Positions 1-7,828 of a stretch of 17,322 nt of DNA are shown here, piece after piece. Every line of letters begins with the position of its first letter. The first letter of the stretch is position 1. The notes beneath the pieces are model-generated. The model saw only the letters and a list, made by a program, of their open reading frames with translations, did not search any database and was not told where the DNA came from. Origin of the DNA: Ramlibacter sp. (GTDB taxonomy: Bacteria > Pseudomonadota > Gammaproteobacteria > Burkholderiales > Burkholderiaceae_C); the NCBI GenBank assembly GCA_025351615.1, contig JANXVP010000184.1, positions 1 through 17,322 on the forward strand, read 5' to 3'. A program made the position numbers and the translations under genes.

Positions 1-358
1 GTGCCAGCGCCACACCGGCGTTGTGCTGGATGTCGTTGACCAGGCCAACGCCATCCGTGTTGTCCGCGAACACCTCACGCTCGCCATCGAAGCGCAAGGT
101 GTTGCAGGCTTGAGCCAGCCGCGCTCGCCCGGTCAGCGTGGTGGCGAACCGGGCAGCCTCGAATTTGAACGGGACCGTGACGTTGCAGCCCTTGCCGCCC
201 TCGGCCCGAAAAACACGCAGCTCCTGGGCCAAGTCGTCGAGCGGGACCAGGCGCCTTGCATAGTGGAGCTGCTGCCCGGTGAGCTGGCCAAAGCGCGCGT
301 GGATCCACGGCGACCTGCTGTGCTCCACCGGGTTGCCCAAGACGCAATATTGATCCAT
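1..358 (-). CDS. aroE: Shikimate dehydrogenase AroE (partial, C-terminus beyond window edge)
   Basis: NADP-dependent reduction of 3-dehydroshikimate to shikimate, in the cytoplasmic shikimate pathway. About 119 N-terminal residues are visible, reading MDQYCVLGNPVEHSRSP at the start. The substrate-binding SRSP lies at residues 14-17 and NVTVPFK at 59-65, with the catalytic Lys at 65. DNTDGVG lies at 99-105 with the catalytic Asp at 102. Both catalytic positions carry the same numbers as in E. coli AroE, which supports the ATG at 358-356 as the true start. The NADP-binding half lies outside the window. The gene follows the TonB-like gene by 17 bp and has no clear ribosome-binding site or promoter, so it is probably the fourth gene of an operon with the esterase, RNB and TonB-like genes. 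The identification is very secure; only the 3' part is unseen. Confidence 0.95.
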   Translation of the reverse strand, partial: MDQYCVLGNPVEHSRSPWIHARFGQLTGQQLHYARRLVPLDDLAQELRVFRAEGGKGCNVTVPFKFEAARFATTLTGRARLAQACNTLRFDGEREVFADNTDGVGLVNDIQHNAGVALA

Positions 359-375
359 TGCACCAGTCTTCGCGA

Positions 376-1230
376 TCAGCGGTTGGTGAGCTTGGTTTCA
401 AGCGTCTCGTCGCGGGTGAACCGGAAGCGAGAGACGACCACGATCTGGTCGGCCTTGCGCCGCATTGCTTCGCTGAAGGCGCCGAAGGGGCCGGCGGCGC
501 GGGCGATAGCCTGGGCCCGCCGGTCCAGCGTGAGGTTGCCCGAAGTTTCGACCACCTCGGTGCCCAGCACCTTGCCGTCGAAGTTCACCGTGACGATCAT
601 GGTCAGCTCTCCATACAGCTTCTGCCCGGCGAGCTCCGGAAAATTCTGTGTGCCACGGTCTTCGATCCGGTGCCGCAGCCCGTCGTAATAGACCGCATAC
701 ACCTCCTCGCGCGTCGCGGGGCTGATGTAGCGCTTTTTGGGACGGGCATTTTCCTCGTTGATGCGGCGCTCGATCTCGGCCAGCAGTTTCACCAACTGGC
801 GTCGCCTGTTTTCGCGCGCCACCGCATCCGGAGTGTTGTTCGCCTGCTGCGGGTCCGGCGGCGGCATGGCCGCGAGCATTCGCTGGACCTGCGCCAGCAT
901 GACCATCTGCTGGTCCTGCATCGAGTCGATTTTCTTTTGCGCCTCTTCTGCCGCGTCACCCAATTCAGTGAGCGCAGACGGCGGCAGCGGCGACGTGGCG
1001 CGGCCCTTCGCGGCTTCGCCTCCGCCGGCCAGGGAGGCCTGCGCGATGGCGTGCGCCTTGTCCGGCTTTTCGTTGCTGCGGGCGTTGACCAGGATCACTT
1101 CCAGCGGCGTGTCCTGGAACACCCGGTTGAACCCATCGGGGTCGACGAAGCGCACTGTCAGGAGCACCGCGTGCACGGCGAACGAGGCGCCGAGCGCAAG
1201 TTGCAGGGTACTGAGGGAACGCAGGTTCAC
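376..1230 (-). CDS. TonB C-terminal-domain protein (energy transducer TonB family)
   Basis: A 284-residue protein anchored in the inner membrane by one N-terminal hydrophobic segment (about residues 9-28). A charged, probably coiled-coil stretch follows (about 88-165, rich in Gln, Glu, Lys and Arg). The C-terminus (about 170-275) resembles the TonB C-terminal domain, with GELTMIVTVNFDGKVLGTEV, an LDRRAQAIARAAGPF helix and a final VVSRFRF strand. The classical long Pro-Lys periplasmic spacer is absent; only a short Pro patch is seen. No exbB or exbD is nearby, so true TonB energy transduction is not shown. A structural TolA/TonB-like role is equally possible. The start is a GTG at 1230 that overlaps the stop of the upstream nuclease gene (positions 1227-1230 read GTGA on the minus strand). 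There is no good Shine-Dalgarno, which suggests translational coupling. The family call is firm; the function is inferred. Confidence 0.85.
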   Translation of the reverse strand: MNLRSLSTLQLALGASFAVHAVLLTVRFVDPDGFNRVFQDTPLEVILVNARSNEKPDKAHAIAQASLAGGGEAAKGRATSPLPPSALTELGDAAEEAQKKIDSMQDQQMVMLAQVQRMLAAMPPPDPQQANNTPDAVARENRRRQLVKLLAEIERRINEENARPKKRYISPATREEVYAVYYDGLRHRIEDRGTQNFPELAGQKLYGELTMIVTVNFDGKVLGTEVVETSGNLTLDRRAQAIARAAGPFGAFSEAMRRKADQIVVVSRFRFTRDETLETKLTNR

Positions 1231-3266
1231 GGAGCTGAATTATCGCTCTCGGTTTCGGTGACATCCACCGCGATCGTGAGCGGGCCGGCCGCTGGCTCGT
1301 CGTCTGTCTCTTCTTCGACAGGTTGCGGTCCGGGCTCGACATCGAGGCGCTCGATGACAGTGCCGTTGACGTCCAGTGTGATCTCGTCGATCTCACCCAG
1401 CTGGAGCCGCACCTTGGCTCCGCGCGGAAGGTCGTTGCTGCCCAGCACGGGCAGCACCAGAGGAAGGTCGTCGGCCCGCACCAAGCCTTCCCTGAACACA
1501 GTTCCCACCAGTTGCGTGATGCCTTGCTGCTGCAGGTACTTGAGCGTCCAGAACCGCTCCATGCCGGCCTGGTAGCCGTTGTATGCGGAGTACGCCGCAT
1601 CGAAGCCGGAGATGATCGAGAACAGTTCTGCGTCTTTGGGCTTGAACGGCGCGGCCAGGGCCGCGGTGCGCCCGTGCCTGGCCGCCGCGATGATCTGCCA
1701 CTGGTTGACCAGGTCGGTGTAGCGGCGCAGCGGCGACGTGCTCCAGGCATAACTCTTGACGCCAATGCCGGCGTGCGGAAGCGCCTTGGTTCCCATGCGC
1801 ACTTTCACGCCCGGGGCCATGCTGGCCTGGCTGCGGTAGATGCCCGGGACGCCCAGTTCGGACAGCCAGCTGCCCCAGGTGCTGTTGGCCAGGATCATCG
1901 CCTCCGCCACGATCAGGTCGAGCGGCGAGCCGCGCTGGCGGATGCTGATACGCACCTCCTCGTTCCCGGTTGGCTCGGCGCCGTCATTTCCGACCAATTT
2001 GAAGTTGTAGTCCGGCCGGTTGAAGTTCTCGGGCTTGCCACGCACCAGCTCCCGCTGGGACTTGAGGTGCCTGGCCAACCGGTACAGGAACGACAGCGGC
2101 ATGCGCAGGCGGCTGGCGGCATCGACGCCGCCCCGTTCGCCGGATGCCGGTTCGTCCAGCCATTGGGTCGTGACCAGGGCGTCGAGCTGGTCGTGTCGCA
2201 GGTTGGCGACGATCGGCACGCGCTCGAGCCGGGTTTCCGACGACTTCACGACCAGCGTCTCCTGGTCGAAAGCGACGTACAAGGAAACCGCGGGGCAGTC
2301 GCGGCCCTCCAGCAGCGTGTAGGCCTGGACCACCTCCTCGGGCAGCATCGTGATCTTGTAGCCGGGCATGTAAACGGTGGAGAGCCGCTGGCGCGCCACC
2401 AGGTCGACGGCGGCGCCCGGTTGCAAGGCCAGTCCGGGTGCGGCGATATGGATGCCGACCGTCACCGTGCCGGTGCCCTGGCCCTGCACCGACAGAGCGT
2501 CGTCGATCTCGGTGGTGCTGGAGTCGTCGATCGAGAATGCCTGGACTTGCGCCAGCGGCAATTCGTCGCGGATGGCCGGCGCCTGCAGTGAGGCGAAGGC
2601 CGTGCCTTTGGGGAAATTCTCGAACAGGAAGCGCTTCCAGTGAAACTGGAACGGCGAATCGATGGCGCCGGCTCTTTGCAGCAGATCCAGCGGAGCCATG
2701 TGCGTTGCGCGGGAGGCATCGACGACCGCTTTGTATTCGGGCGCGTTCTTGTCGGGCTTGAACAGGATCTTGTAGAGCTGCTCACGAATCGCAGGCGGGC
2801 AAGTGCCGCCGCCGAGCTCAGCCGCCCAGGCCGAGATCTGTTGCTGCACCTGTTTTTTCTTTTCGATCGCGACCAGCGCCTGCTGCAGGATTTCGGCCGG
2901 CGCTTTTTTGAAGCGGCCCTTGCCGGCGCGGCGGAAATAATGGGGTGCTTCGAACAGGCGGAAGAGGGCGCCCGCCTGCTGCTCCAGCGACGGCTTGTCG
3001 CTGAAATAGTCGCGGGCCAGGTCGGCAAAGCCGAACTCTTCCTCGGGCGCGAATTCCCAGGCCAGCTCCAGCTCGATCCCTTCGGCGACGGCCTGTGCCT
3101 GGCGAATCAGCTCCGCCGGCGCCGGCTTCTCGAACTTCAGCAGCAGGTTGGCGGCCTTGACCTTGACGCGCTTTCCGCTTTCGAGCTCGATCTGGCTGGA
3201 GGCCTCCGCCTCCGACAATACCCGGCCTGCCTGGAACTTCCCGGCCTCTTCGAACAATGCAAACAT
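1227..3266 (-). CDS. RNB-domain exoribonuclease (RNase II/RNase R family)
   Basis: A 3'-to-5' single-strand exoribonuclease by family, about 680 residues. The catalytic RNB domain spans roughly residues 245-525, counted from the GTG at 3272. The metal-site motif reads SIDDSSTTEIDDAL (247-260). It matches the E. coli RNase II residues D201, D209 and D210 as D249, D257 and D258, but the position of D207 is Glu (E255). The conserved STSPLRRYTD (511-520) supplies the Arg equivalent to R500. The N-terminal part does not look like textbook cold-shock domains, and the C-terminus is an acidic tail (EEETDDEPA). This is a Burkholderiales-type RNase II relative, not VacB/RNase R itself. I prefer ATG 3266 because the protein then begins MFALFEEAGKF; an in-frame GTG lies at 3272. 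The gene starts about 40 bp after the esterase gene and overlaps the TonB-like start by 4 bp. Confidence 0.88.
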   Translation of the reverse strand: MFALFEEAGKFQAGRVLSEAEASSQIELESGKRVKVKAANLLLKFEKPAPAELIRQAQAVAEGIELELAWEFAPEEEFGFADLARDYFSDKPSLEQQAGALFRLFEAPHYFRRAGKGRFKKAPAEILQQALVAIEKKKQVQQQISAWAAELGGGTCPPAIREQLYKILFKPDKNAPEYKAVVDASRATHMAPLDLLQRAGAIDSPFQFHWKRFLFENFPKGTAFASLQAPAIRDELPLAQVQAFSIDDSSTTEIDDALSVQGQGTGTVTVGIHIAAPGLALQPGAAVDLVARQRLSTVYMPGYKITMLPEEVVQAYTLLEGRDCPAVSLYVAFDQETLVVKSSETRLERVPIVANLRHDQLDALVTTQWLDEPASGERGGVDAASRLRMPLSFLYRLARHLKSQRELVRGKPENFNRPDYNFKLVGNDGAEPTGNEEVRISIRQRGSPLDLIVAEAMILANSTWGSWLSELGVPGIYRSQASMAPGVKVRMGTKALPHAGIGVKSYAWSTSPLRRYTDLVNQWQIIAAARHGRTAALAAPFKPKDAELFSIISGFDAAYSAYNGYQAGMERFWTLKYLQQQGITQLVGTVFREGLVRADDLPLVLPVLGSNDLPRGAKVRLQLGEIDEITLDVNGTVIERLDVEPGPQPVEEETDDEPAAGPLTIAVDVTETESDNSAP

Positions 3267-3306
3267 GGGCACGATTCTCCCATGGTCATCTCCCCCCGGC
3301 CGTCCT

Positions 3307-3891
3307 TCACGCCAGCCCGAGGAAGGCGAAGACTTCGTCGATGTGTTGGTCGAAGTCGCTCAGCGCATGGTCGCTGCCGTCCAGCAGCTTGAGCTGGGCG
3401 CCGGGATAGCGGCCGACCATCTCGCGCCAGTCCAGCACCTCGTCGCCCTTGGCGATGATGGCCAAGCACTTTCGGGGATCGAACAGCGGTCCGCCGTCCA
3501 GCGCACGAAGCTCGTCCACGAACTCCGGCTCGAACACGAATCGCTGCGACGGGTCGTGCCAGGTGCTTTGCTCGCCGACGTATTTGGCAAGGTCGCGGGC
3601 GGGGTGGACGGCGGGATTGAGCAACACCGCCTTGCAGCGCATGGCCTGCGCAACATGCGTGGCATAGAAGCCACCGAGCGAAGACCCCACCACCGCCATG
3701 CCGTCGCCAGGCCAGGCCCGGATGCCATCCATCAGCAAGGCCATCGCAGCGCGCGGCGATGGCGGCAATTGCGGGCACCACCAGGTCACGGACGGGTGGC
3801 GTTCGGCCACGCGCCTTGCGACCTGGCGTGCCTTGGTGGACTGCGGCGAAGAACGGAAACCGTGCAGGTACAGAAGATGGGTGACGGCCAT
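3307..3891 (-). CDS. YqiA-type alpha/beta-hydrolase esterase
   Basis: A small 194-residue cytoplasmic hydrolase of the YqiA/YcfP family. The N-terminus LLYLHGFRSSPQS carries the HGF oxyanion motif of this family. The nucleophile elbow is GSSLGG at 69-74, with Ser71 as the likely nucleophile. KGDEVLDW (148-155) holds the likely acidic residue and GSDHALSDF (172-180) the catalytic His. Length and motif order match YqiA, which hydrolyses short acyl esters; the physiological substrate is not known. It is the first gene of the minus-strand run, with 34-40 bp to the nuclease gene. The start at 3891 has no Shine-Dalgarno, but a -10-like TACGAT ends 6 nt upstream, so it may be read from a leaderless transcript. 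Confidence 0.88.
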   Translation of the reverse strand: MAVTHLLYLHGFRSSPQSTKARQVARRVAERHPSVTWWCPQLPPSPRAAMALLMDGIRAWPGDGMAVVGSSLGGFYATHVAQAMRCKAVLLNPAVHPARDLAKYVGEQSTWHDPSQRFVFEPEFVDELRALDGGPLFDPRKCLAIIAKGDEVLDWREMVGRYPGAQLKLLDGSDHALSDFDQHIDEVFAFLGLA

Positions 3892-3897
3892 CCGGCA

Positions 3898-3903
3898 ATC
3901 GTA
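3898..3903 (-). promoter_or_regulatory. Candidate -10 element of the esterase operon
   Basis: On the minus strand this hexamer reads TACGAT and ends 6 nt before the esterase ATG. A start site about 7 nt downstream would fall at or very near the ATG. I see no convincing -35 hexamer 16-18 nt upstream. It is reported because the same arrangement recurs at other genes in the window. Confidence 0.35.
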
Positions 3904-4024
3904 GCAAGCAAGGACTGGCGCTCGCCTTGCGACCAGACCGAATGGCGCGGCCCGGCGCCAGGAGGGGCTTGACCTAGGGACCGCGTCGCGTGGAGTGTGC
4001 CAAAAGCAAAAAAGGCGGCGAGCG

Positions 4025-4150
4025 ATGCGTGTTCTGGTGTGTGATGACCATTACCTCTTCAGAGAAGGTCTCGGGCCGCTGTTGAAACGGCTTGACGACT
4101 CGATCGACGTTTCGCTTTGCGGACAATTTGAAGCTAAAGCCTGTGTCTGA
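4025..4150 (+). pseudogene. Response-regulator receiver-domain remnant (41 codons)
   Basis: An open frame beginning MRVLVCDDHYLFREGL, continuing as GPLLKRLDDSIDVSL and ending CGQFEAKACV then TGA. The first half is the hallmark start of a NarL/LuxR-type receiver domain: beta strand RVLVCDDH with the acidic pair at residues 7-8, then helix 1 (LFREGLGPLLKRL). A functional receiver needs the phospho-accepting Asp near residue 52-56, and the family then continues to a DNA-binding domain. All of this is missing, and I find no continuation in the other frames of the following 75 bp. It is therefore read as the 5' stub of a deleted or disrupted response-regulator gene. No good Shine-Dalgarno or promoter is evident. 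A functional micro-protein cannot be excluded. The stub sits in the otherwise gene-free stretch 3892-4225. Confidence 0.6.
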
Positions 4151-4169
4151 TCCTGTCAATCAGACTTTT
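4145..4169 (+). terminator. Stem-loop followed by four T, possible weak terminator
   Basis: A perfect 7-bp stem, GTCTGAT (4145-4151) with ATCAGAC (4159-4165), a 7-nt loop, then TTTT at 4166-4169. The stem is not GC-rich and the T tract is short, so termination would be weak. The left arm overlaps the stop codon of the receiver-domain remnant. A second inverted pair, AGGGGA (4170-4175) and TCCCCT (4185-4190), follows at once. These could be the tail of the lost gene or a rearrangement scar. Confidence 0.4.
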
Positions 4170-4188
4170 AGGGGAGGCGTGCTGTCCC

Positions 4189-4217
4189 CTGACCTGCGCA
4201 GTGCGCAAGGCGATAAT
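4189..4217 (+). promoter_or_regulatory. Candidate sigma-70 promoter of rodA
   Basis: CTGACC (4189-4194) and GATAAT (4212-4217) are separated by 17 nt. Each hexamer matches the consensus at four or more positions. The expected start site, 7-8 nt after the -10, falls at or just before the rodA ATG at 4226. There is no Shine-Dalgarno between the -10 element and the ATG, which suggests a leaderless rodA transcript. Confidence 0.55.
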
Positions 4218-4225
4218 CGGGCCGC

Positions 4226-5380
4226 ATGGCAGCAGTATTCGACCGACCCTCCCTGCGGCAGCGCGCCGCGCCGATGTTCCAGGGCTTTGACGGACCGCTG
4301 GCTTTCGCGGTCTTCCTGCTGGCCTGCGCCGGCCTGCTGACGATGTATTCCTCAGGCTACGACCATGGCAGCCGGTTCATCGACCACAGCCGCAACATGC
4401 TGCTGGCCGGGTTCATCATGTTCGTGGTGGCGCAGGTCCCGCCGCAGCGGCTCATGAGTTTTGCGGTGCCGTTGTACCTGCTGGGTGTGAGCCTGCTGGT
4501 GGCGGTGGCGGTGTTCGGGGTCACCAAAAAAGGAGCCAAGCGCTGGGTCAACGTCGGCGTGGTGATCCAGCCCAGCGAGATCCTGAAGATCGCCATGCCG
4601 TTGATGCTAGCGTGGTGGTTCCAGAAGCGCGAGGGGCAACTGCGGCCGCTGGATTTCATCGTCGCCGGAGTCTTGCTGGCGGTCCCGGTCGGCCTGATCG
4701 TCAAGCAGCCCGACCTGGGCACCGCCATTCTGGTGCTGTCGGCCGGTCTGGGCGTCATTTTCTTTGCCGGACTTTCCTGGAAGCTGCTGGTGCCGCCGCT
4801 GCTGCTGGGGCTCACCGCCGCCGTGCTGCTCGTGGTTTTCGAGTCGCGCCTGTGCGCTGACGGCTTTCGCTGGCCGCTGCTGCACGACTACCAGCAGCAG
4901 CGCATCTGCACGCTGCTCGACCCGAGCCGTGATCCGCTGGGCAAGGGCTTTCACATCATCCAGGGAATGATCGCCATCGGCTCCGGCGGGGTCTTCGGAA
5001 AGGGTTTCATGCAAGGCACGCAGACGCACCTGGAGTTCATTCCCGAGCGCACCACCGACTTCATCTTCGCCGCCTATTCGGAGGAATTCGGGCTGCTCGG
5101 CAACCTCTGCCTGATCGCGGCTTTCATCTTCCTCATCCTGCGGGGGCTTGCCATTGCGCTGGAAGCCTCGACACTGTTCTCGCGCCTGCTGGCTGGAGCG
5201 GTGACGATGATTTTCTTCACCTACGCTTTCGTCAACATGGGCATGGTCAGCGGAATCTTGCCGGTGGTGGGCGTTCCCCTGCCTTTCATCAGCTATGGCG
5301 GAACCGCCATGGTCACGCTTGGAATGGGACTGGGCATCCTGATGTCGATCTCGAAGGCGCGACGCCTGATGCAAAGCTGA
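4226..5380 (+). CDS. rodA: RodA, SEDS-family peptidoglycan glycosyltransferase
   Basis: An inner-membrane lipid II polymerase of the elongasome, working with PBP2 (MrdA) to build lateral cell wall. At 384 residues it has about ten hydrophobic segments and the usual RodA length. Family signatures are RWVNVGVVIQPSEILKI (106-122), KQPDLGTA (160-167), FIPERTTDFIFA (271-282, with catalytic Asp 278 equivalent to E. coli D262) and the closing GVPLPFISYGGT (349-360). FtsW is the other SEDS member, but the KQPDLGTA and TTDFIFA forms and the length fit RodA. In many related genomes rodA follows mreBCD-mrdA; here the upstream neighbour is a response-regulator stub and no mrdA is in the window. The next gene starts only 5 bp after the rodA stop, so the two are probably co-transcribed. 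Confidence 0.95.
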   Translation: MAAVFDRPSLRQRAAPMFQGFDGPLAFAVFLLACAGLLTMYSSGYDHGSRFIDHSRNMLLAGFIMFVVAQVPPQRLMSFAVPLYLLGVSLLVAVAVFGVTKKGAKRWVNVGVVIQPSEILKIAMPLMLAWWFQKREGQLRPLDFIVAGVLLAVPVGLIVKQPDLGTAILVLSAGLGVIFFAGLSWKLLVPPLLLGLTAAVLLVVFESRLCADGFRWPLLHDYQQQRICTLLDPSRDPLGKGFHIIQGMIAIGSGGVFGKGFMQGTQTHLEFIPERTTDFIFAAYSEEFGLLGNLCLIAAFIFLILRGLAIALEASTLFSRLLAGAVTMIFFTYAFVNMGMVSGILPVVGVPLPFISYGGTAMVTLGMGLGILMSISKARRLMQS

Positions 5381-5385
5381 GCCGT

Positions 5386-6279
5386 ATGGGACCAGGTCGG
5401 GTCGGCATCGTGGGGATCGGCAACATGGGCGGCGCAATGGCTGCCCGCCTGCTCGATAGCGGCTGGTCGGTGCAGGTTTGCGACATCGATGCAGGCAAGA
5501 CGCGAGCCTTGGCCGCCCTCGGCGGTGACGTGCGGGCCACGCCCGCAGAATGCGCTGCGGATTGCGCGGCACTGATCGTGTGTGTGGTCGACGCTGCGCA
5601 GATTCAGGCGGTCCTGTTCGGTGACAGAGGCGCAGCGCAGGTGTTGCGTGCCGGACAGGATGTGCTGCTGTGCCCGACGATCTCGCCCCAGGATGCCGAG
5701 CAATTCGCCGGCAGCTTGCAAGAGCGTGGTCTGTTCGCCATCGATGCGCCGATGTCGGGGGGTCCGGCCCGGGCGCGCGAAGGCTCGATGAGCCTGATGC
5801 TTGCGTGCGACGACGCGGCGTTCGAGAGGCAGCGCGCCCTGGTTGGGGCCCTGAGCAGCAAGGCTTTTCGTGTCAGTGCCAAGCCGGGTGATGGCGCGCG
5901 GACCAAGCTCGTGAACAACCTGCTGGCGGCCATCAACCTGGTGGGCGCCGCGGAAGCGATTGCGCTGGCCGAACGGCTGGGGTTGTCGGCGCAGCGCACG
6001 CTGGAGGTGATCGAGCAGTCCAGTGGCCAAAGCTGGGTGGGCTCGGACCGGATGCGCCGCGCCATTGCCGGGGATTTCGAGCCCAGGGCGCACATGACGC
6101 TGCTCGAGAAAGATACCCGGCTGGCGCTGCAGGCGGCCGCCGCGGCGGGTTTCGACGGACCGCTGGGCGCGGCAGCCCACGCCGTGTTCGCCCGGGCTTG
6201 CGCTGCAGGCTTGGCCGGCCGGGATGATGGAGCGTTGCTTGAGTTGCTGCGCCACCCGGGTGCAGGTCCGTCCGGCTGA
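5386..6279 (+). CDS. NAD(P)-dependent oxidoreductase, 3-hydroxyisobutyrate dehydrogenase family
   Basis: A cytoplasmic beta-hydroxyacid dehydrogenase of 297 residues. The N-terminal Rossmann nucleotide-binding motif GIGNMG lies at 10-15. The substrate-binding motif DAPMSGGPARA is at 120-130. GDGARTKLVNN at 168-178 carries the catalytic Lys174 and the conserved Asn pair. The C-terminal all-helical dimer domain has the expected length. The family includes 3-hydroxyisobutyrate, tartronate-semialdehyde and L-threonate dehydrogenases, and the sequence alone does not settle the substrate. The residue after the first strand is Asp (VCDID, 31-35), which favours NAD over NADP. It starts 5 bp after rodA and has no promoter of its own, so it probably shares the rodA transcript; no functional link to cell-wall synthesis is evident. 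Confidence 0.85.
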   Translation: MGPGRVGIVGIGNMGGAMAARLLDSGWSVQVCDIDAGKTRALAALGGDVRATPAECAADCAALIVCVVDAAQIQAVLFGDRGAAQVLRAGQDVLLCPTISPQDAEQFAGSLQERGLFAIDAPMSGGPARAREGSMSLMLACDDAAFERQRALVGALSSKAFRVSAKPGDGARTKLVNNLLAAINLVGAAEAIALAERLGLSAQRTLEVIEQSSGQSWVGSDRMRRAIAGDFEPRAHMTLLEKDTRLALQAAAAAGFDGPLGAAAHAVFARACAAGLAGRDDGALLELLRHPGAGPSG

Positions 6280-6311
6280 CCCTGGGGCCTGTCGGGGCAG
6301 GCTTGCAAGCC

Positions 6312-6317
6312 TAGAAT
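6312..6317 (+). promoter_or_regulatory. Candidate -10 element of tldD
   Basis: TAGAAT ends 7 nt before the ATG at 6325, and overlaps the alternative ATG at 6316. It lies directly after a perfect 14-bp palindrome, AGGCTTGCAAGCCT (6299-6312). No strong -35 element is visible. If used, transcription would begin close to ATG 6325. Confidence 0.35.
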
Positions 6318-6324
6318 GACGCCC

Positions 6325-7797
6325 ATGATCTCTCGCGAACCCACCATCGAACGCCTGTCCATTGCCCAGCGGCTGCTGCTCGAGCCCTTCGGCTTGAACG
6401 AATCCCATTTGTCGCGTGCGCTGGCTGAGATCACGGCGCACAAGGTCGACGACGCCGACCTGTATTTCCAGTACACGCGCAGCGAAGGCTGGAGCCTGGA
6501 AGAGGGCATCGTCAAGACCGGCAGTTTCAGCATCGACCAGGGTGTCGGTGTGCGGGCGGTGAGTGGCGAGAAAACCGCTTTTGCCTATTCCGACGACATC
6601 TCGGAAGCGTCGCTGCTTGATGCGGCGCGAACGGTGCGCACCATCTCTTCCACATCGCGCTCTGGCCGTGCGAAGGTCGCGGCGCGCAAGGTGGCCGCGG
6701 GCCGCTCGCTCTACGACGGCATCGACCCCATTGGCACGCTGGACAGTACCGCCAAGGTCAAGCTGCTGGAAAAGACCGAGCAGCTGGCCCGCAAAAAGGA
6801 TCCTCGCGTCAAGCAGGTGATGGCCGGTCTGGCCAGCGAGTGGGACGTGGTGATGGTGGCGCGTGCCGACGGCACGCTGGCTGCAGACGTGCGCCCGCTG
6901 GTGCGGCTTTCGGTGACAGTGATCGCCGAACAATCGATCGGCGGAGTGAGCCGGCGCGAGATGGGGTCCGGCGGCGGTGGCGGCCGCTTCGGACTGGCCT
7001 ATTTCGACGATGCGCAGATCGAGACCTATGTGAACGATGCGGTGAAGGCCGCACTCACCAATCTCGATTCCCGGCCTGCTCCCGCCGGTGAAATGACTGT
7101 GGTGCTCGGCCCGGGCTGGCCCGGCATCCTGCTGCACGAGGCCATCGGGCACGGCCTGGAGGGTGACTTCAACCGCAAGGGCTCCAGCGCTTTTTCCGGA
7201 CGCATCGGCCAGCGCGTCGCCGCCAAGGGCGTGACCGTGCTGGACGATGGCACGATTTCCGACCGGCGCGGCTCGCTCAACGTCGACGACGAAGGCAACG
7301 CCAGCCAGCGCAACGTACTGATCGAAGACGGCATCCTGCGTGGCTACATCCAGGATTCGCTCAACGCCCGCCTGATGGGCGTCAAGCCGACCGGCAACGG
7401 CCGTCGCGAAAGCTATGCGCACGTGCCGATGCCGCGCATGACCAACACATACATGCTCGGCGGCGACAAGGAGCCGGGCGAGATCGTGGCCAGCATCAAG
7501 AAGGGCCTGTACGCCACCAACTTTGGCGGCGGCCAGGTCGACATTACGTCGGGCAAGTTCGTGTTCTCCGCCAGCGAAGCGTTCTGGGTCGAGAACGGCA
7601 AGATCCTGTACCCGGTCAAGGGCGCGACGATCGTCGGCAACGGGCCCGATTCGCTGACCCGCGTGACCATGATCGGCAACGACATGAAGCTCGACAGCGG
7701 CGTCGGCACCTGCGGCAAGGAAGGCCAAAGCGTTCCGGTGGGGGTCGGCCAGCCCACGCTGCGGATCGACGGACTCACGGTCGGCGGCACGGCCTGA
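6325..7797 (+). CDS. tldD: TldD metalloprotease subunit
   Basis: TldD pairs with TldE (PmbA) to form a cytoplasmic zinc protease that degrades unfolded peptides. In other systems it matures microcin B17 and degrades the CcdA antitoxin. The protein is 490 residues from ATG 6325. The zinc and catalytic motif HEAIGHGLEGD lies at 271-281 (His271, Glu272, His275). The distal cysteine ligand is in GTCGKEGQ (Cys463). MGSGGGGGRFGL (213-224) and the VDDEGN and GNGRRESYAHVPMPRMTNTY stretches are also typical. The length is close to E. coli TldD (481). An in-frame ATG at 6316 would add three residues, but that codon overlaps the -10-like hexamer, so the later ATG is preferred. TldE/PmbA is not in this window, as is usual since the two genes are commonly unlinked. 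Confidence 0.94.
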   Translation: MISREPTIERLSIAQRLLLEPFGLNESHLSRALAEITAHKVDDADLYFQYTRSEGWSLEEGIVKTGSFSIDQGVGVRAVSGEKTAFAYSDDISEASLLDAARTVRTISSTSRSGRAKVAARKVAAGRSLYDGIDPIGTLDSTAKVKLLEKTEQLARKKDPRVKQVMAGLASEWDVVMVARADGTLAADVRPLVRLSVTVIAEQSIGGVSRREMGSGGGGGRFGLAYFDDAQIETYVNDAVKAALTNLDSRPAPAGEMTVVLGPGWPGILLHEAIGHGLEGDFNRKGSSAFSGRIGQRVAAKGVTVLDDGTISDRRGSLNVDDEGNASQRNVLIEDGILRGYIQDSLNARLMGVKPTGNGRRESYAHVPMPRMTNTYMLGGDKEPGEIVASIKKGLYATNFGGGQVDITSGKFVFSASEAFWVENGKILYPVKGATIVGNGPDSLTRVTMIGNDMKLDSGVGTCGKEGQSVPVGVGQPTLRIDGLTVGGTA

Positions 7798-7828
7798 GGC
7801 CGCCCACCGCGCGTCAGTCAAGCCCGGC

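Noticed and set aside
376..1230. A complete TonB-ExbB-ExbD uptake system
   Set aside because: Only the TonB-like C-terminal domain is present; no exbB, exbD or outer-membrane receptor gene is in the window.
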